In this document: one piece after another, positions 1 to 5,058 of the stretch | Layout: the number at the start of each line of letters is the position of its first letter | How positions within the stretch are numbered: position 1 is the stretch's first letter | Program-made: the position numbers and the translations under genes | Assembly (NCBI GenBank): GCA_035461175.1 | Contig: DATHVR010000009.1 | Span: forward strand, 1-5,314 | DNA length: 5,314 nt | Direction: 5' to 3' | Source of the DNA: DATHVR01 sp035461175 | GTDB taxonomy: Bacteria > Actinomycetota > Acidimicrobiia > Spongiisociales > ZC4RG35 | Notes under the pieces: model-generated | What the model was told of the DNA's origin: nothing | Seen by the model: only the letters and a program-made list of their open reading frames with translations | The model's database searches: none

Positions 1-436
1 GCGAGTTGGTATGGCGATCGGCTCGGTGGTGGCCGGGGTGATCGGCAAACGAAAGTTCCGGTATGACCTTTGGGGCGACACCGTGAACACGGCGAGCCGG
101 ATGGAATCACACGGCGAACCCGGGATGATCCACGTCACCGCCGATATCTACGAAGCATTGGCCGACCGCTACGACTTCCAACCCAGAGGCGAGATCCCCA
201 TCAAGGGCAAAGGCCCGATGCAGACCTACTTTCTGATCTCGCCCCGCCAGCCTTCGCCAGCCAGCAATGCTGGGCAAGCGGCATCTCTGAACGGATCTGT
301 TACAGGGCCCACCGCCTCGAGCGGCGGGTCGGGTCCGGCCAGCATGTCCGTCGCTTCCCAAACTCGAACCGCCGTTTCAGCGGCGAGTGACCCCGGCCAC
401 CAAGTCCCAGGTGTGCCGCCGCCACGGGGCAACTGA
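1..436 (+). CDS. Class III adenylate/guanylate cyclase, C-terminal part (5' end outside window)
   Basis: This is the 3' end of a nucleotide cyclase gene; the frame is already open at the left edge, with the first whole codon at base 2. The visible 144 residues begin inside the catalytic domain. Around residues 16-36 lies the signature K-R-K-F-R-Y-D-L-W-G-D-T-V-N-T-A-S-R-M-E-S. It contains the purine-specifying Asp26 and the transition-state Asn29 and Arg33, so this half of the active site looks intact. The metal-binding aspartates must lie upstream. The domain ends near residue 77 with the usual G-K-G-x-M-x-T-Y-F-L strand. It is followed by about 65 residues rich in Ser, Ala, Gly and Pro, probably a disordered tail. 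An internal ATG at base 11 is not the start, because conserved cyclase sequence continues before it. The family makes cAMP (or cGMP) from ATP (or GTP). What sensory or membrane domain precedes it cannot be seen. Family assignment is firm. Confidence 0.93.
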   Translation, partial: RVGMAIGSVVAGVIGKRKFRYDLWGDTVNTASRMESHGEPGMIHVTADIYEALADRYDFQPRGEIPIKGKGPMQTYFLISPRQPSPASNAGQAASLNGSVTGPTASSGGSGPASMSVASQTRTAVSAASDPGHQVPGVPPPRGN

Positions 437-713
437 TCGCCGTTGGCCCTCGGGCTGTCGGACGGTTCTGGGACGCGTCTCGGCCAGCGCCTCGACTTGG
501 AACCGACCGCCCCACGAGCGGCCGTACAAGGCTTCCTGGGTCGTCAATTGGTGTCGACGGCCACGAGATCTTGACCAATGGCGGCCATGTGATTCCCCAC
601 CGGCGGTTGGGTGGTCTGCCCTCGTCGACATTATTCGGTGCCTCCGGGTGGGGCCGGGCGGGAAATTCGTCAACGTTATCGCCGACCGGAAGGGGCGGAG
701 GCTGGCCGCCACC
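437..713. other. Spacer between cyclase and nuclease gene
   Basis: The frame that encodes the nuclease stays open across this spacer, back to base 387. Its translation here is Arg/Trp/Pro-rich, resembles no family I know, and would overlap the cyclase tail. I therefore read it as non-coding. A weak sigma-70-like pair, TTGGGT (607-612) and CATTAT (629-634) with 16 bases between, could serve the nuclease gene but is far from consensus. An imperfectly centred palindrome, ATGGCGGCCAT, lies near 577-587. I see no terminator with a T-run after the cyclase. Confidence 0.4.
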
Positions 714-1154
714 ATGGACCGGGCTGCGCCCGCCATCCGGGAGGGGACGGTCCACATCACCGAGGACGAGGTCAAGAAGGCGGTTAGTGACCACCTCGTC
801 GCCCAGGGGTACCAGGTGGAGGTGGCGTGGGACCGTGCACCCGGGACCGACATCGAGGCCACGAAGAAGGGTGAGCGGCTGTTTGTCGAAGCCAAGGGCG
901 AGGTCGCTCTCAACCCCCAGCAACACAACTACTTCCTCGGGGCGCTGGGGGAGCTGGTGCAGAGGATGGACGACCCCAACGCCAGATACGGGCTGGCTCT
1001 CCCGAACAACCGCCAATACCACGGCCTGGTGGATCGGCTCCCGGAGCTGGCGAAACAGCGCTTCGACTTCGTCGTGTTCTGGGTGGAGCGTGGGTTAGAT
1101 GGACCTCGTGTGACCGACGCATCCCCACTCGGCCACAGACCTGCCGCTCGGTAA
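714..1154 (+). CDS. PD-(D/E)XK nuclease-fold protein, small uncharacterised family
   Basis: The 146-residue protein has the core of a PD-(D/E)XK nuclease-like domain. A first helix carries Glu19 in T-E-D-E-V-K-K-A-V. A beta strand follows with Asp46 in G-T-D-I-E-A. The next strand carries the paired Glu59 and Lys61 in F-V-E-A-K-G-E. These match the metal-binding D...ExK triad of restriction-like endonucleases. A conserved-looking helix N-P-Q-Q-H-N-Y-F-L-G-A-L follows (residues 67-78), then Y-G-L-A-L-P and a final strand F-D-F-V-V-F-W-V. I chose the ATG at 714 because the fold begins just after it and GGAGG (697-701) lies 12 bases upstream, a slightly long spacing. A GTG at 648 is the alternative. 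The protein probably acts on DNA or RNA in the cytoplasm, but I cannot say whether it serves restriction, repair or another role. It is closely followed by a tiny cysteine-rich gene, probably in one transcript. Confidence 0.82.
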   Translation: MDRAAPAIREGTVHITEDEVKKAVSDHLVAQGYQVEVAWDRAPGTDIEATKKGERLFVEAKGEVALNPQQHNYFLGALGELVQRMDDPNARYGLALPNNRQYHGLVDRLPELAKQRFDFVVFWVERGLDGPRVTDASPLGHRPAAR

Positions 1155-1156
1155 GG
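1153..1156 (+). promoter_or_regulatory. Shine-Dalgarno of the cysteine-rich small gene
   Basis: AAGG overlaps the TAA stop codon of the nuclease gene (1152-1154) and sits 8 bases before the ATG at 1165. Terminating ribosomes could therefore re-initiate here, which supports translational coupling of the two genes. An in-frame GTG at 1156 would add three residues, but it overlaps the ribosome site and is less likely. Confidence 0.5.
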
Positions 1157-1164
1157 TGTCCGCT

Positions 1165-1275
1165 ATGGAGATCACCTGCGCCGAATGCGGCTGCCTTGTT
1201 GACCGGGGCGAGTTAGTCCGCCGCTGCGACACCCCGGACTGCTGCTGTAGCGATCTTCCGACCCAGACTGGATAG
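1165..1275 (+). CDS. 36-residue cysteine-rich (probable zinc-binding) protein
   Basis: This short reading frame encodes 36 residues, seven of them cysteines: Cys5, Cys8, Cys10, Cys21, Cys26, Cys27 and Cys28. The pattern is C-A-E-C-G-C, then about ten residues with an R-R-C, then D-C-C-C-S-D-L-P. A paired CxxC plus a later cysteine cluster is typical of a single structural zinc site, so a zinc ribbon or knuckle is the likely fold. I do not know a named family. The reason to believe it is coding is the ordered cysteine spacing, the ATG with AAGG at a good distance, and the start 10 bases after the nuclease stop. Such a protein could be an accessory or nucleic-acid-binding partner of the nuclease, but that is inference from position only. 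It ends in TAG at 1273-1275. Confidence 0.68.
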   Translation: MEITCAECGCLVDRGELVRRCDTPDCCCSDLPTQTG

Positions 1276-1375
1276 ATTCGAACCGCACCAGATCCGGCGG
1301 GTCCCCTATCGGCACCACGCTCGGATCTACCACTGTTCAAGCTGGCCCGACTGGCACCTGACCTCCAAGGTCTGA
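1217..1375 (+). pseudogene. Degraded small zinc-ribbon-like reading frame, copy A
   Basis: In the frame read from 1217 to the TGA at 1373-1375, the last residues are I-Y-H-C-S-S-W-P-D-W-H-L-T-S-K-V. This resembles the C-terminus of small bacterial proteins with a Y-x-C-x-x-C-x-x-W-H-L core. The second expected cysteine is Trp here, so the metal site would be broken. The frame has no ATG, GTG or TTG after its upstream stop at 1214-1216, and its 5' part overlaps the cysteine-rich gene in another frame. The best reading is a remnant, or a gene whose 5' part has been shifted out of frame. The last 45 bases match copy B at 1768-1812 in 38 positions. Confidence 0.45.
1331..1375 (+). repeat. Diverged direct repeat, copy A
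   Basis: These 45 bases align without gaps to 1768-1812, with 7 mismatches by my count (about 84% identical). Shorter gapped similarity continues some 20 bases upstream, around the shared CCACGC. Both copies encode the same Y-H-C...W-H-L...S-K-V ending and stop in the same place, so the likeness is homology of a coding end, not chance. Confidence 0.75.
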
Positions 1376-1398
1376 GTCCCGAGGAAAACGGTGAGGCT

Positions 1399-1728
1399 TC
1401 ATGGAGCGGTAGTCAGGTCTCGATACCGACGCCCCATCTCGGCCTGGCATCCCTGGACGGCCTCGTCATATTCGGCTCCTCCTCTCCGGGTTGGGCGAAA
1501 GCTGAGCGCTCCGTCATGGATGGCTACCTCGCTCACTTCGAATCCCGTGCTTGCCATGCATCGGGTGAAGAACTCTTCGGCACTCTCTCCTGGTATGAGA
1601 GCACACGCTCCAGCAAGGGTTACTACCGACAAGATGACGATCCATCCACGAGCGCCACGCTTGAGAGAAAGGTACGCCTGGCCAGCAACAGGTGACGTCG
1701 AGAGCCAGGATGATTGGTCCGCGGCCAC
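1399..1728 (-). CDS. Small predicted lipoprotein with two further cysteines; start uncertain
   Basis: Reading the minus strand down to the TGA at 1401-1399 gives a plausible exported protein. There is a basic stretch K-R-G-A-R-G, a hydrophobic core W-I-V-I-L-S-V-V-T-L-A-G-A and then Cys, consistent with a somewhat atypical lipobox (A-G-A-C). The mature part, about 68 residues, has two cysteines in F-F-T-R-C-M-A-S-T-G-F and A-V-Q-G-C-Q-A-E-M. This resembles short actinobacterial secreted proteins in which a C-M-x-x-x-G-F segment and a later C-Q segment probably form a disulphide. The likely place is the outer face of the cytoplasmic membrane; the function is unknown. The start is a problem: just before K-R-G the codons are CTC and TCT. 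The only upstream choice nearby is GTG at 1728-1726, which adds 21 unconvincing residues and has GGAGG directly abutting it. A mutated start codon is possible. Much longer minus-strand readings to 2592 are not credible. Confidence 0.6.
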   Translation of the reverse strand: MAADQSSWLSTSPVAGQAYLSLKRGARGWIVILSVVTLAGACALIPGESAEEFFTRCMASTGFEVSEVAIHDGALSFRPTRRGGAEYDEAVQGCQAEMGRRYRDLTTAP

Positions 1729-1812
1729 CCTCCAGGGCGAGAAGCACGGGCCACGCTTCGGCCCTATCACTGTTCGAACTGCCTCAACTGGCACCTGATC
1801 TCCAAGGTCTAA
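1714..1812 (+). pseudogene. Truncated small zinc-ribbon-like reading frame, copy B
   Basis: From a TTG at 1714 to TAA at 1810-1812, 32 codons end in L-R-P-Y-H-C-S-N-C-L-N-W-H-L-I-S-K-V. The C-S-N-C and W-H-L elements are those of small zinc-ribbon-like proteins, and both cysteines remain in this copy. Such proteins usually have a longer N-terminal part with another metal-binding pair. Here an in-frame TGA at 1711-1713 cuts it off, so this is probably a 3' fragment rather than a whole gene. AGGA at 1707-1710 is only 3 bases from the TTG. The first bases overlap the start region of the minus-strand lipoprotein gene. Confidence 0.42.
1768..1812 (+). repeat. Diverged direct repeat, copy B
   Basis: This is the partner of the repeat at 1331-1375, 437 bases downstream and in the same orientation. 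The stop codon is TAA here and TGA in copy A. The minus-strand lipoprotein gene lies between the two copies. Confidence 0.75.
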
Positions 1813-2039
1813 CGGCAGCCTGGCAACCGGCCCGGCGTTCACCGTAGATTGGATCAGTTTGTGGCTCTCACTGCACTCCATGGGGGCGAACTTCCGAGCG
1901 CAGCGAGGAAGTGAGTGGGGCAGACAGGCGGGTCCCGACCTGACGGCAAGTGCAATATCGGCATCTCCCATATGCGCTAGACGTGAGAAACGCAGCCGTG
2001 GTCGTCCCGCCAGCCGCAATGCCAAGGTACGTTCAATGC

Positions 2040-2082
2040 AGTGGGGATTGCTTCGACGCCTCCCGGACTGCCCATCCCCACT
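2040..2082. repeat. 9-bp perfect inverted repeat, 25-base loop
   Basis: AGTGGGGAT at 2040-2048 is the exact reverse complement of ATCCCCACT at 2074-2082. In RNA this would give a GC-rich stem about 190 bases before the cyclase-STAND start. There is no T-run after it, so it is not a standard intrinsic terminator. It may be an mRNA leader structure, or a chance hairpin. Confidence 0.45.
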
Positions 2083-2085
2083 AGA

Positions 2086-2095
2086 GCTCGCGAGC
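2086..2095. repeat. 10-bp perfect palindrome GCTCGCGAGC
   Basis: GCTCGCGAGC reads the same on both strands and lies four bases beyond the 9-bp inverted repeat. In GC-rich DNA a single 10-bp palindrome is weak evidence for an operator. Its closeness to the other inverted repeat is what makes it worth marking. Confidence 0.3.
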
Positions 2096-2264
2096 CGCGG
2101 CAAGTCAGCTTCCGCCACCACGTTTGGAACCTCGCCTTTCTGCTCATGCACCGCCCCGGGGTGCCGACCATATTTAGGTCGCGTTGGGAGCCTGAGAGCA
2201 GGGAGCCTGGCCGCTGCGGTCAGCCCGCCACACCGATCGGCTGGTAGGGTGCGTGGTCTGGGCT

Positions 2265-2269
2265 GGGAG
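2265..2269 (+). promoter_or_regulatory. Shine-Dalgarno that sets the TTG start of the cyclase-STAND gene
   Basis: GGGAG is followed by six bases and then TTG at 2276. The spacing is near ideal. The cyclase domain begins only a few residues later (L-P-T-G-I-V-S-F-L-F-T-D), as is usual for this protein class. This decides for TTG 2276 over the upstream GTG at 2249. Confidence 0.7.
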
Positions 2270-2275
2270 CCTTTA

Positions 2276-4945
2276 TTGATTCTGCCAACAGGAATCGTCT
2301 CTTTTCTGTTCACCGATGTGGTAGGCAGCTCGTCGCGTTGGGAGCGGGCGCCCGAGTCGATGCGGGAGGCGATCCGTCTCCACGACCGGGTTCTCGATGA
2401 GGCAATTACCTCGCAACAGGGCCAGGTCTTGAAGAAGATGGGTGACGGGTACATGGCTGTCTTCCATGACCCTGGCGATGCAGTTGCCGCCGCGGTTGCG
2501 GCCCAACAGGGCCTGCGGTCAAAGTCGTGGGATCCGGTGCTCGGCGGGTTCGAGTCGAGAATGGGAGCCCACACCGGACCCGCCGATCTCATCGACGGCG
2601 ACTATTTCGGGCCGACCGTAAACCGTGCCGCCCGGCTGGAGGCAGCCGGGCACGGGGGTCAGATACTGATCTCCCATGCCACCCGGTCCCTCTGCGCCGA
2701 GAAGAGCGGAGTCCGTTTCGAGGAGTTGGGTGAGCACCACCTGCGGGGTCTAGAGCGACCGGAGCGGGTCTATCAGGTCGTCGCCGACGGCCTGCCCTCC
2801 GAGTTTCCTCCTCTGGAGACGGAGTCCAGACCGACCAACGTTCCCGTCGCCACCCAGGAGCTGGTGGGTCGAACCGAGGAGCTTGTGGCGGTCCTCGAGG
2901 CTTTCGACACGGGCCGCCTGTTCACGATCACCGGGCCCGGTGGGGCGGGCAAGACCACCTTGGCGCTGGAGGTGGCCAGAAGGTCGACTGTCGGTTATCC
3001 CGCCGGGGTCTGGCTGGTGGAGTTGGCTGGTCTCGTCGATGGTGGCTCGATCCCCGGCGAGATCCTTGGTGCTCTCCGTCGCCCTGCCGTAGTGGACCGG
3101 GACCCGGCTGACAGTTTGATAGAGGCGGTGGCGGGCCAGCGAATGCTGTTGGTGATTGACAATTGCGAGCACCTTCTGTCCGATGTCGCCGAACTGGTTT
3201 CACGCATCCTGCGTTCGACGTCGGATGTGCGAGTTCTGGCGACCTCGCGTGAGCGGCTCTCAGTGACTGGTGAACGTGTATGGCAGATCCCGGTCCTTCG
3301 GCTTCCCACAGCTATCACCACGGAAGCCGTAGCCACCTCTGGGGCCGGTGCTCTTTTCGAGCTTCGCGCTCGTTCTGCCGATCCAGGTTTCACCCTCACC
3401 GACGACAACGCTGTCGTGGTTCACGACCTTTGCCACCGACTCGACGGGTTGCCGCTGGCGATCGAGTTGGCGTGTGCCCGGCTGCGGTCGATGACCCTCG
3501 ACGATCTGGCTGCTCGCATAGAGGACCGGTTCCGGATCCTTCGGGGGGCAGTGGTGGACCAGGCGGCCCGCCATCGCACTCTCCGTGACACGGTGGCCTG
3601 GTCGTACGACTTGCTCGGCGGGGCCGAGCAGGTCCTGTTTCGGAGGTTGTCCGTTTTCGTCGGGGGCTTCGACCTGCAGGCCGCTGAAGCTGTCGGGGGG
3701 AGCGAGGACGTGATCGATCTCCTCGACCACCTCGTCGCTCAATCCCTCGTCCAGTTCAACGGGGGCCGCTATCGGATGCTGGAGACAATCCGCCAGTTCG
3801 GGATGGAGATGCTCGACGAGCAAACGGAGCTGCAGGATGCCCGTCGGGCCCACCTCGAGTGGCTGGCGGCTCTGGCAAGAGAAGGCGGCCGGGAGCTGGA
3901 GGGCCGTAACCAGATGCATTGGCTGGATCGGTTCCGCCGGGAGATCGACAATATCCGTGCTGCCCTCACGTGGGCTGTCGAAGTCGACCCCCTGACTGGG
4001 TCCATGGCGGCCGGGGCACTGACCCGCTTCTTCTGGATGAATGCCACCGAGGCCGACCCGCGTACGCTCACCGACGGGCGTTCGTTCTTGGCCGAGGGCT
4101 ACTCGCTGACCGTGCGACTCCTGGAAGCGGGTGGAGACGACCTCCCGGCGAAGCTGCGGGCACGACTCCAGACCGGTATTGGTGGGCTGCTGTGTGTTCG
4201 TCTGGGTCGCTACACCGAGGCGGTGGAACGGCTCGACGAGGCCGAGGAGCTGTGGGAGCAGCTCGAGGACCCCAGAAACCTGGGTTGGGCCGTGTTCTAC
4301 GCGGCAGTGGCGGGGTACAGCTTGCGGACCTCCGACCAGACCTTGGACATGTATCAGCGCGCTCTGGAGCTGCACTTGGAGGCTGAAGATCGATTCGGAC
4401 AGCTCGTCGATACTCTCCTCATCTCATCCGTTCTAGGCGGCGCTGGCCGTTACGAGGAGGGCCGAATCTATCTCGATCGTTACGACGCTGCAGTTCAGAA
4501 AATCGGAGTTCCGGCGCTGCTCGCCCACGCCGACGACGCCGTCGCATTGTTCGACGCTCTGCAGGATCGGGTCACCGAGGACTCGCAGCGACGCTCCGCC
4601 GCGTCGTTGGTGACCTTCAGGCAGATCAACAACTATGCGTGCCTCACACACGCCCTGGGTGGTTCGGCCATGATCCTCGCCCGGATGGGCGACCGGCGGG
4701 CCCCGGGGGTCGTCACGGGTCTCATGTCCGTGATCCGGAACCGGCTCAACATGGTGATCGCCCCCTATGAGGACCGCACCACCGCTATCGGCCGAGTAAT
4801 GGACGAGGCATTCGGACTCGACGTGTTCTCCGATGGACCAGCCCAAGAAGAATGGAGCGCGGCGATTGCCGAAGGGCGAGCCCTCGATCCGGACGAAGGT
4901 ATCGACTGGGTTGTCGGCCGATTAGCAGCAGAACCCTCGACCTGA
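2276..4945 (+). CDS. Class III cyclase - STAND ATPase - TPR multidomain signalling protein
   Basis: The 889-residue protein starts with a class III cyclase domain (about 5-170). Metal-binding Asp14 (F-L-F-T-D-V) and Asp57 (K-K-M-G-D-G) are present, as are Lys53, Asn116 and Arg120 (V-N-R-A-A-R). Pro113 replaces the purine-specifying Asp. A STAND/NB-ARC-like ATPase follows (about 195-430). It has Walker A G-P-G-G-A-G-K-T at 220-227, Walker B L-L-V-I-D-N-C-E-H with Asp295, the T-S-R sensor at 323-325 and G-L-P-L-A at 391-395. A winged-helix segment (about 432-510, R-H-R-T-L-R-D-T-V-A-W-S) precedes alpha-helical, TPR-like repeats (about 530-889; clearest at 640-720). No C-terminal LuxR helix-turn-helix is seen. 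In this family ATP binding and repeat-domain ligand sensing are thought to control an output, here presumably the cyclase. The protein should be cytoplasmic, with no signal peptide or membrane segment. The start is TTG 2276 with GGGAG upstream. Architecture is certain; catalytic output and ligand are unknown. Confidence 0.93.
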   Translation: MILPTGIVSFLFTDVVGSSSRWERAPESMREAIRLHDRVLDEAITSQQGQVLKKMGDGYMAVFHDPGDAVAAAVAAQQGLRSKSWDPVLGGFESRMGAHTGPADLIDGDYFGPTVNRAARLEAAGHGGQILISHATRSLCAEKSGVRFEELGEHHLRGLERPERVYQVVADGLPSEFPPLETESRPTNVPVATQELVGRTEELVAVLEAFDTGRLFTITGPGGAGKTTLALEVARRSTVGYPAGVWLVELAGLVDGGSIPGEILGALRRPAVVDRDPADSLIEAVAGQRMLLVIDNCEHLLSDVAELVSRILRSTSDVRVLATSRERLSVTGERVWQIPVLRLPTAITTEAVATSGAGALFELRARSADPGFTLTDDNAVVVHDLCHRLDGLPLAIELACARLRSMTLDDLAARIEDRFRILRGAVVDQAARHRTLRDTVAWSYDLLGGAEQVLFRRLSVFVGGFDLQAAEAVGGSEDVIDLLDHLVAQSLVQFNGGRYRMLETIRQFGMEMLDEQTELQDARRAHLEWLAALAREGGRELEGRNQMHWLDRFRREIDNIRAALTWAVEVDPLTGSMAAGALTRFFWMNATEADPRTLTDGRSFLAEGYSLTVRLLEAGGDDLPAKLRARLQTGIGGLLCVRLGRYTEAVERLDEAEELWEQLEDPRNLGWAVFYAAVAGYSLRTSDQTLDMYQRALELHLEAEDRFGQLVDTLLISSVLGGAGRYEEGRIYLDRYDAAVQKIGVPALLAHADDAVALFDALQDRVTEDSQRRSAASLVTFRQINNYACLTHALGGSAMILARMGDRRAPGVVTGLMSVIRNRLNMVIAPYEDRTTAIGRVMDEAFGLDVFSDGPAQEEWSAAIAEGRALDPDEGIDWVVGRLAAEPST

Positions 4946-4962
4946 CGTCGAATGGGAGGAGA

Positions 4963-4989
4963 ACGACCCTGGTCCGATCCCTGGGTCGT
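4963..4989 (+). terminator. Hairpin after the cyclase-STAND gene, weak terminator candidate
   Basis: ACGACCC (4963-4969) pairs exactly with GGGTCGT (4983-4989) across a 13-base loop, beginning 17 bases after the TGA at 4943-4945. No T-run follows, so intrinsic termination would be inefficient. It is the only stem-loop in the right place, and it may instead stabilise the mRNA end. Confidence 0.35.
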
Positions 4990-5020
4990 CGGTCGTAGAA
5001 ACTCGAGCGGCGGCGGAGGT

Positions 5021-5032
5021 TGACCCGGGTCA
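5021..5032. promoter_or_regulatory. 12-bp perfect palindrome, candidate operator upstream of the hydrolase
   Basis: TGACCCGGGTCA is a perfect two-fold palindrome that ends 26 bases before the ATG at 5059. Dimeric repressors such as TetR or GntR types bind sites of this form, and the position would allow control of the hydrolase. No regulator gene is visible in the window, and no clear -10/-35 pair flanks it, so operator function is inference. Confidence 0.35.
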
Positions 5033-5058
5033 GCTCGGCGGCCAGGATCCTGCGTAGT

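Larger units (their letters stand above)
1813..2275. other. Long leader region without a convincing gene
   Basis: Frames are open on both strands here. The plus frame is continuous with the large cyclase gene from a TTG at 1859, and a minus frame runs back from 2592. Neither translation has recognisable motifs; both are low in hydrophobic pattern and rich in Arg, Pro and Ser. I see nothing that justifies a gene. The region does hold an inverted repeat (2040-2082), a palindrome (2086-2095) and three copies of GGGAGCCT, described separately. A possible -10-like TAGATT occurs at 1845-1850 without a good -35. Confidence 0.5.

Noticed and set aside
387..713. Upstream extension of the nuclease reading frame
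   Set aside because: It overlaps the cyclase tail, its Trp/Arg/Pro-rich translation has no family resemblance, and the fold begins after the ATG at 714.
705..717. GCCGCCACCATGG, a perfect match to the eukaryotic Kozak consensus, at the nuclease start
   Set aside because: It could suggest an engineered expression construct, but the surroundings are continuous bacterial sequence with no vector parts. GCC/ACC-rich strings are common at this GC content, so I treat it as coincidence.
1275..1284. GATTCGAACC, whose complement GGTTCGAATC resembles a tRNA T-arm
   Set aside because: No matching acceptor, D-arm or anticodon arm can be built on either strand at tRNA distances. In the sense frame it is simply part of the copy A reading frame, and ten bases are too few to call an attachment site.
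1391..1798. 135-residue plus-strand frame through the lipoprotein region
   Set aside because: It looks like an antisense shadow of the lipoprotein gene, with no domain and no ribosome site. The real plus-strand likeness (W-H-L) is in a different frame.
1859..2275. N-terminal extension of the cyclase-STAND protein from a TTG at 1859
   Set aside because: The extra 139 residues show no domain. Cyclase domains of this type begin within a few residues of the N-terminus, and GGGAG with TTG at 2276 is a much better start.
1729..2592. Long minus-strand extension of the lipoprotein frame
   Set aside because: It runs antisense into the cyclase domain, has no motif, and would place the signal peptide in the middle of the protein.
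3260..4375. 371-residue minus-strand frame opposite the STAND/TPR part
   Set aside because: It is a typical GC-rich antisense shadow. The plus strand has clear Walker, G-L-P-L-A and TPR-like motifs over the same bases.
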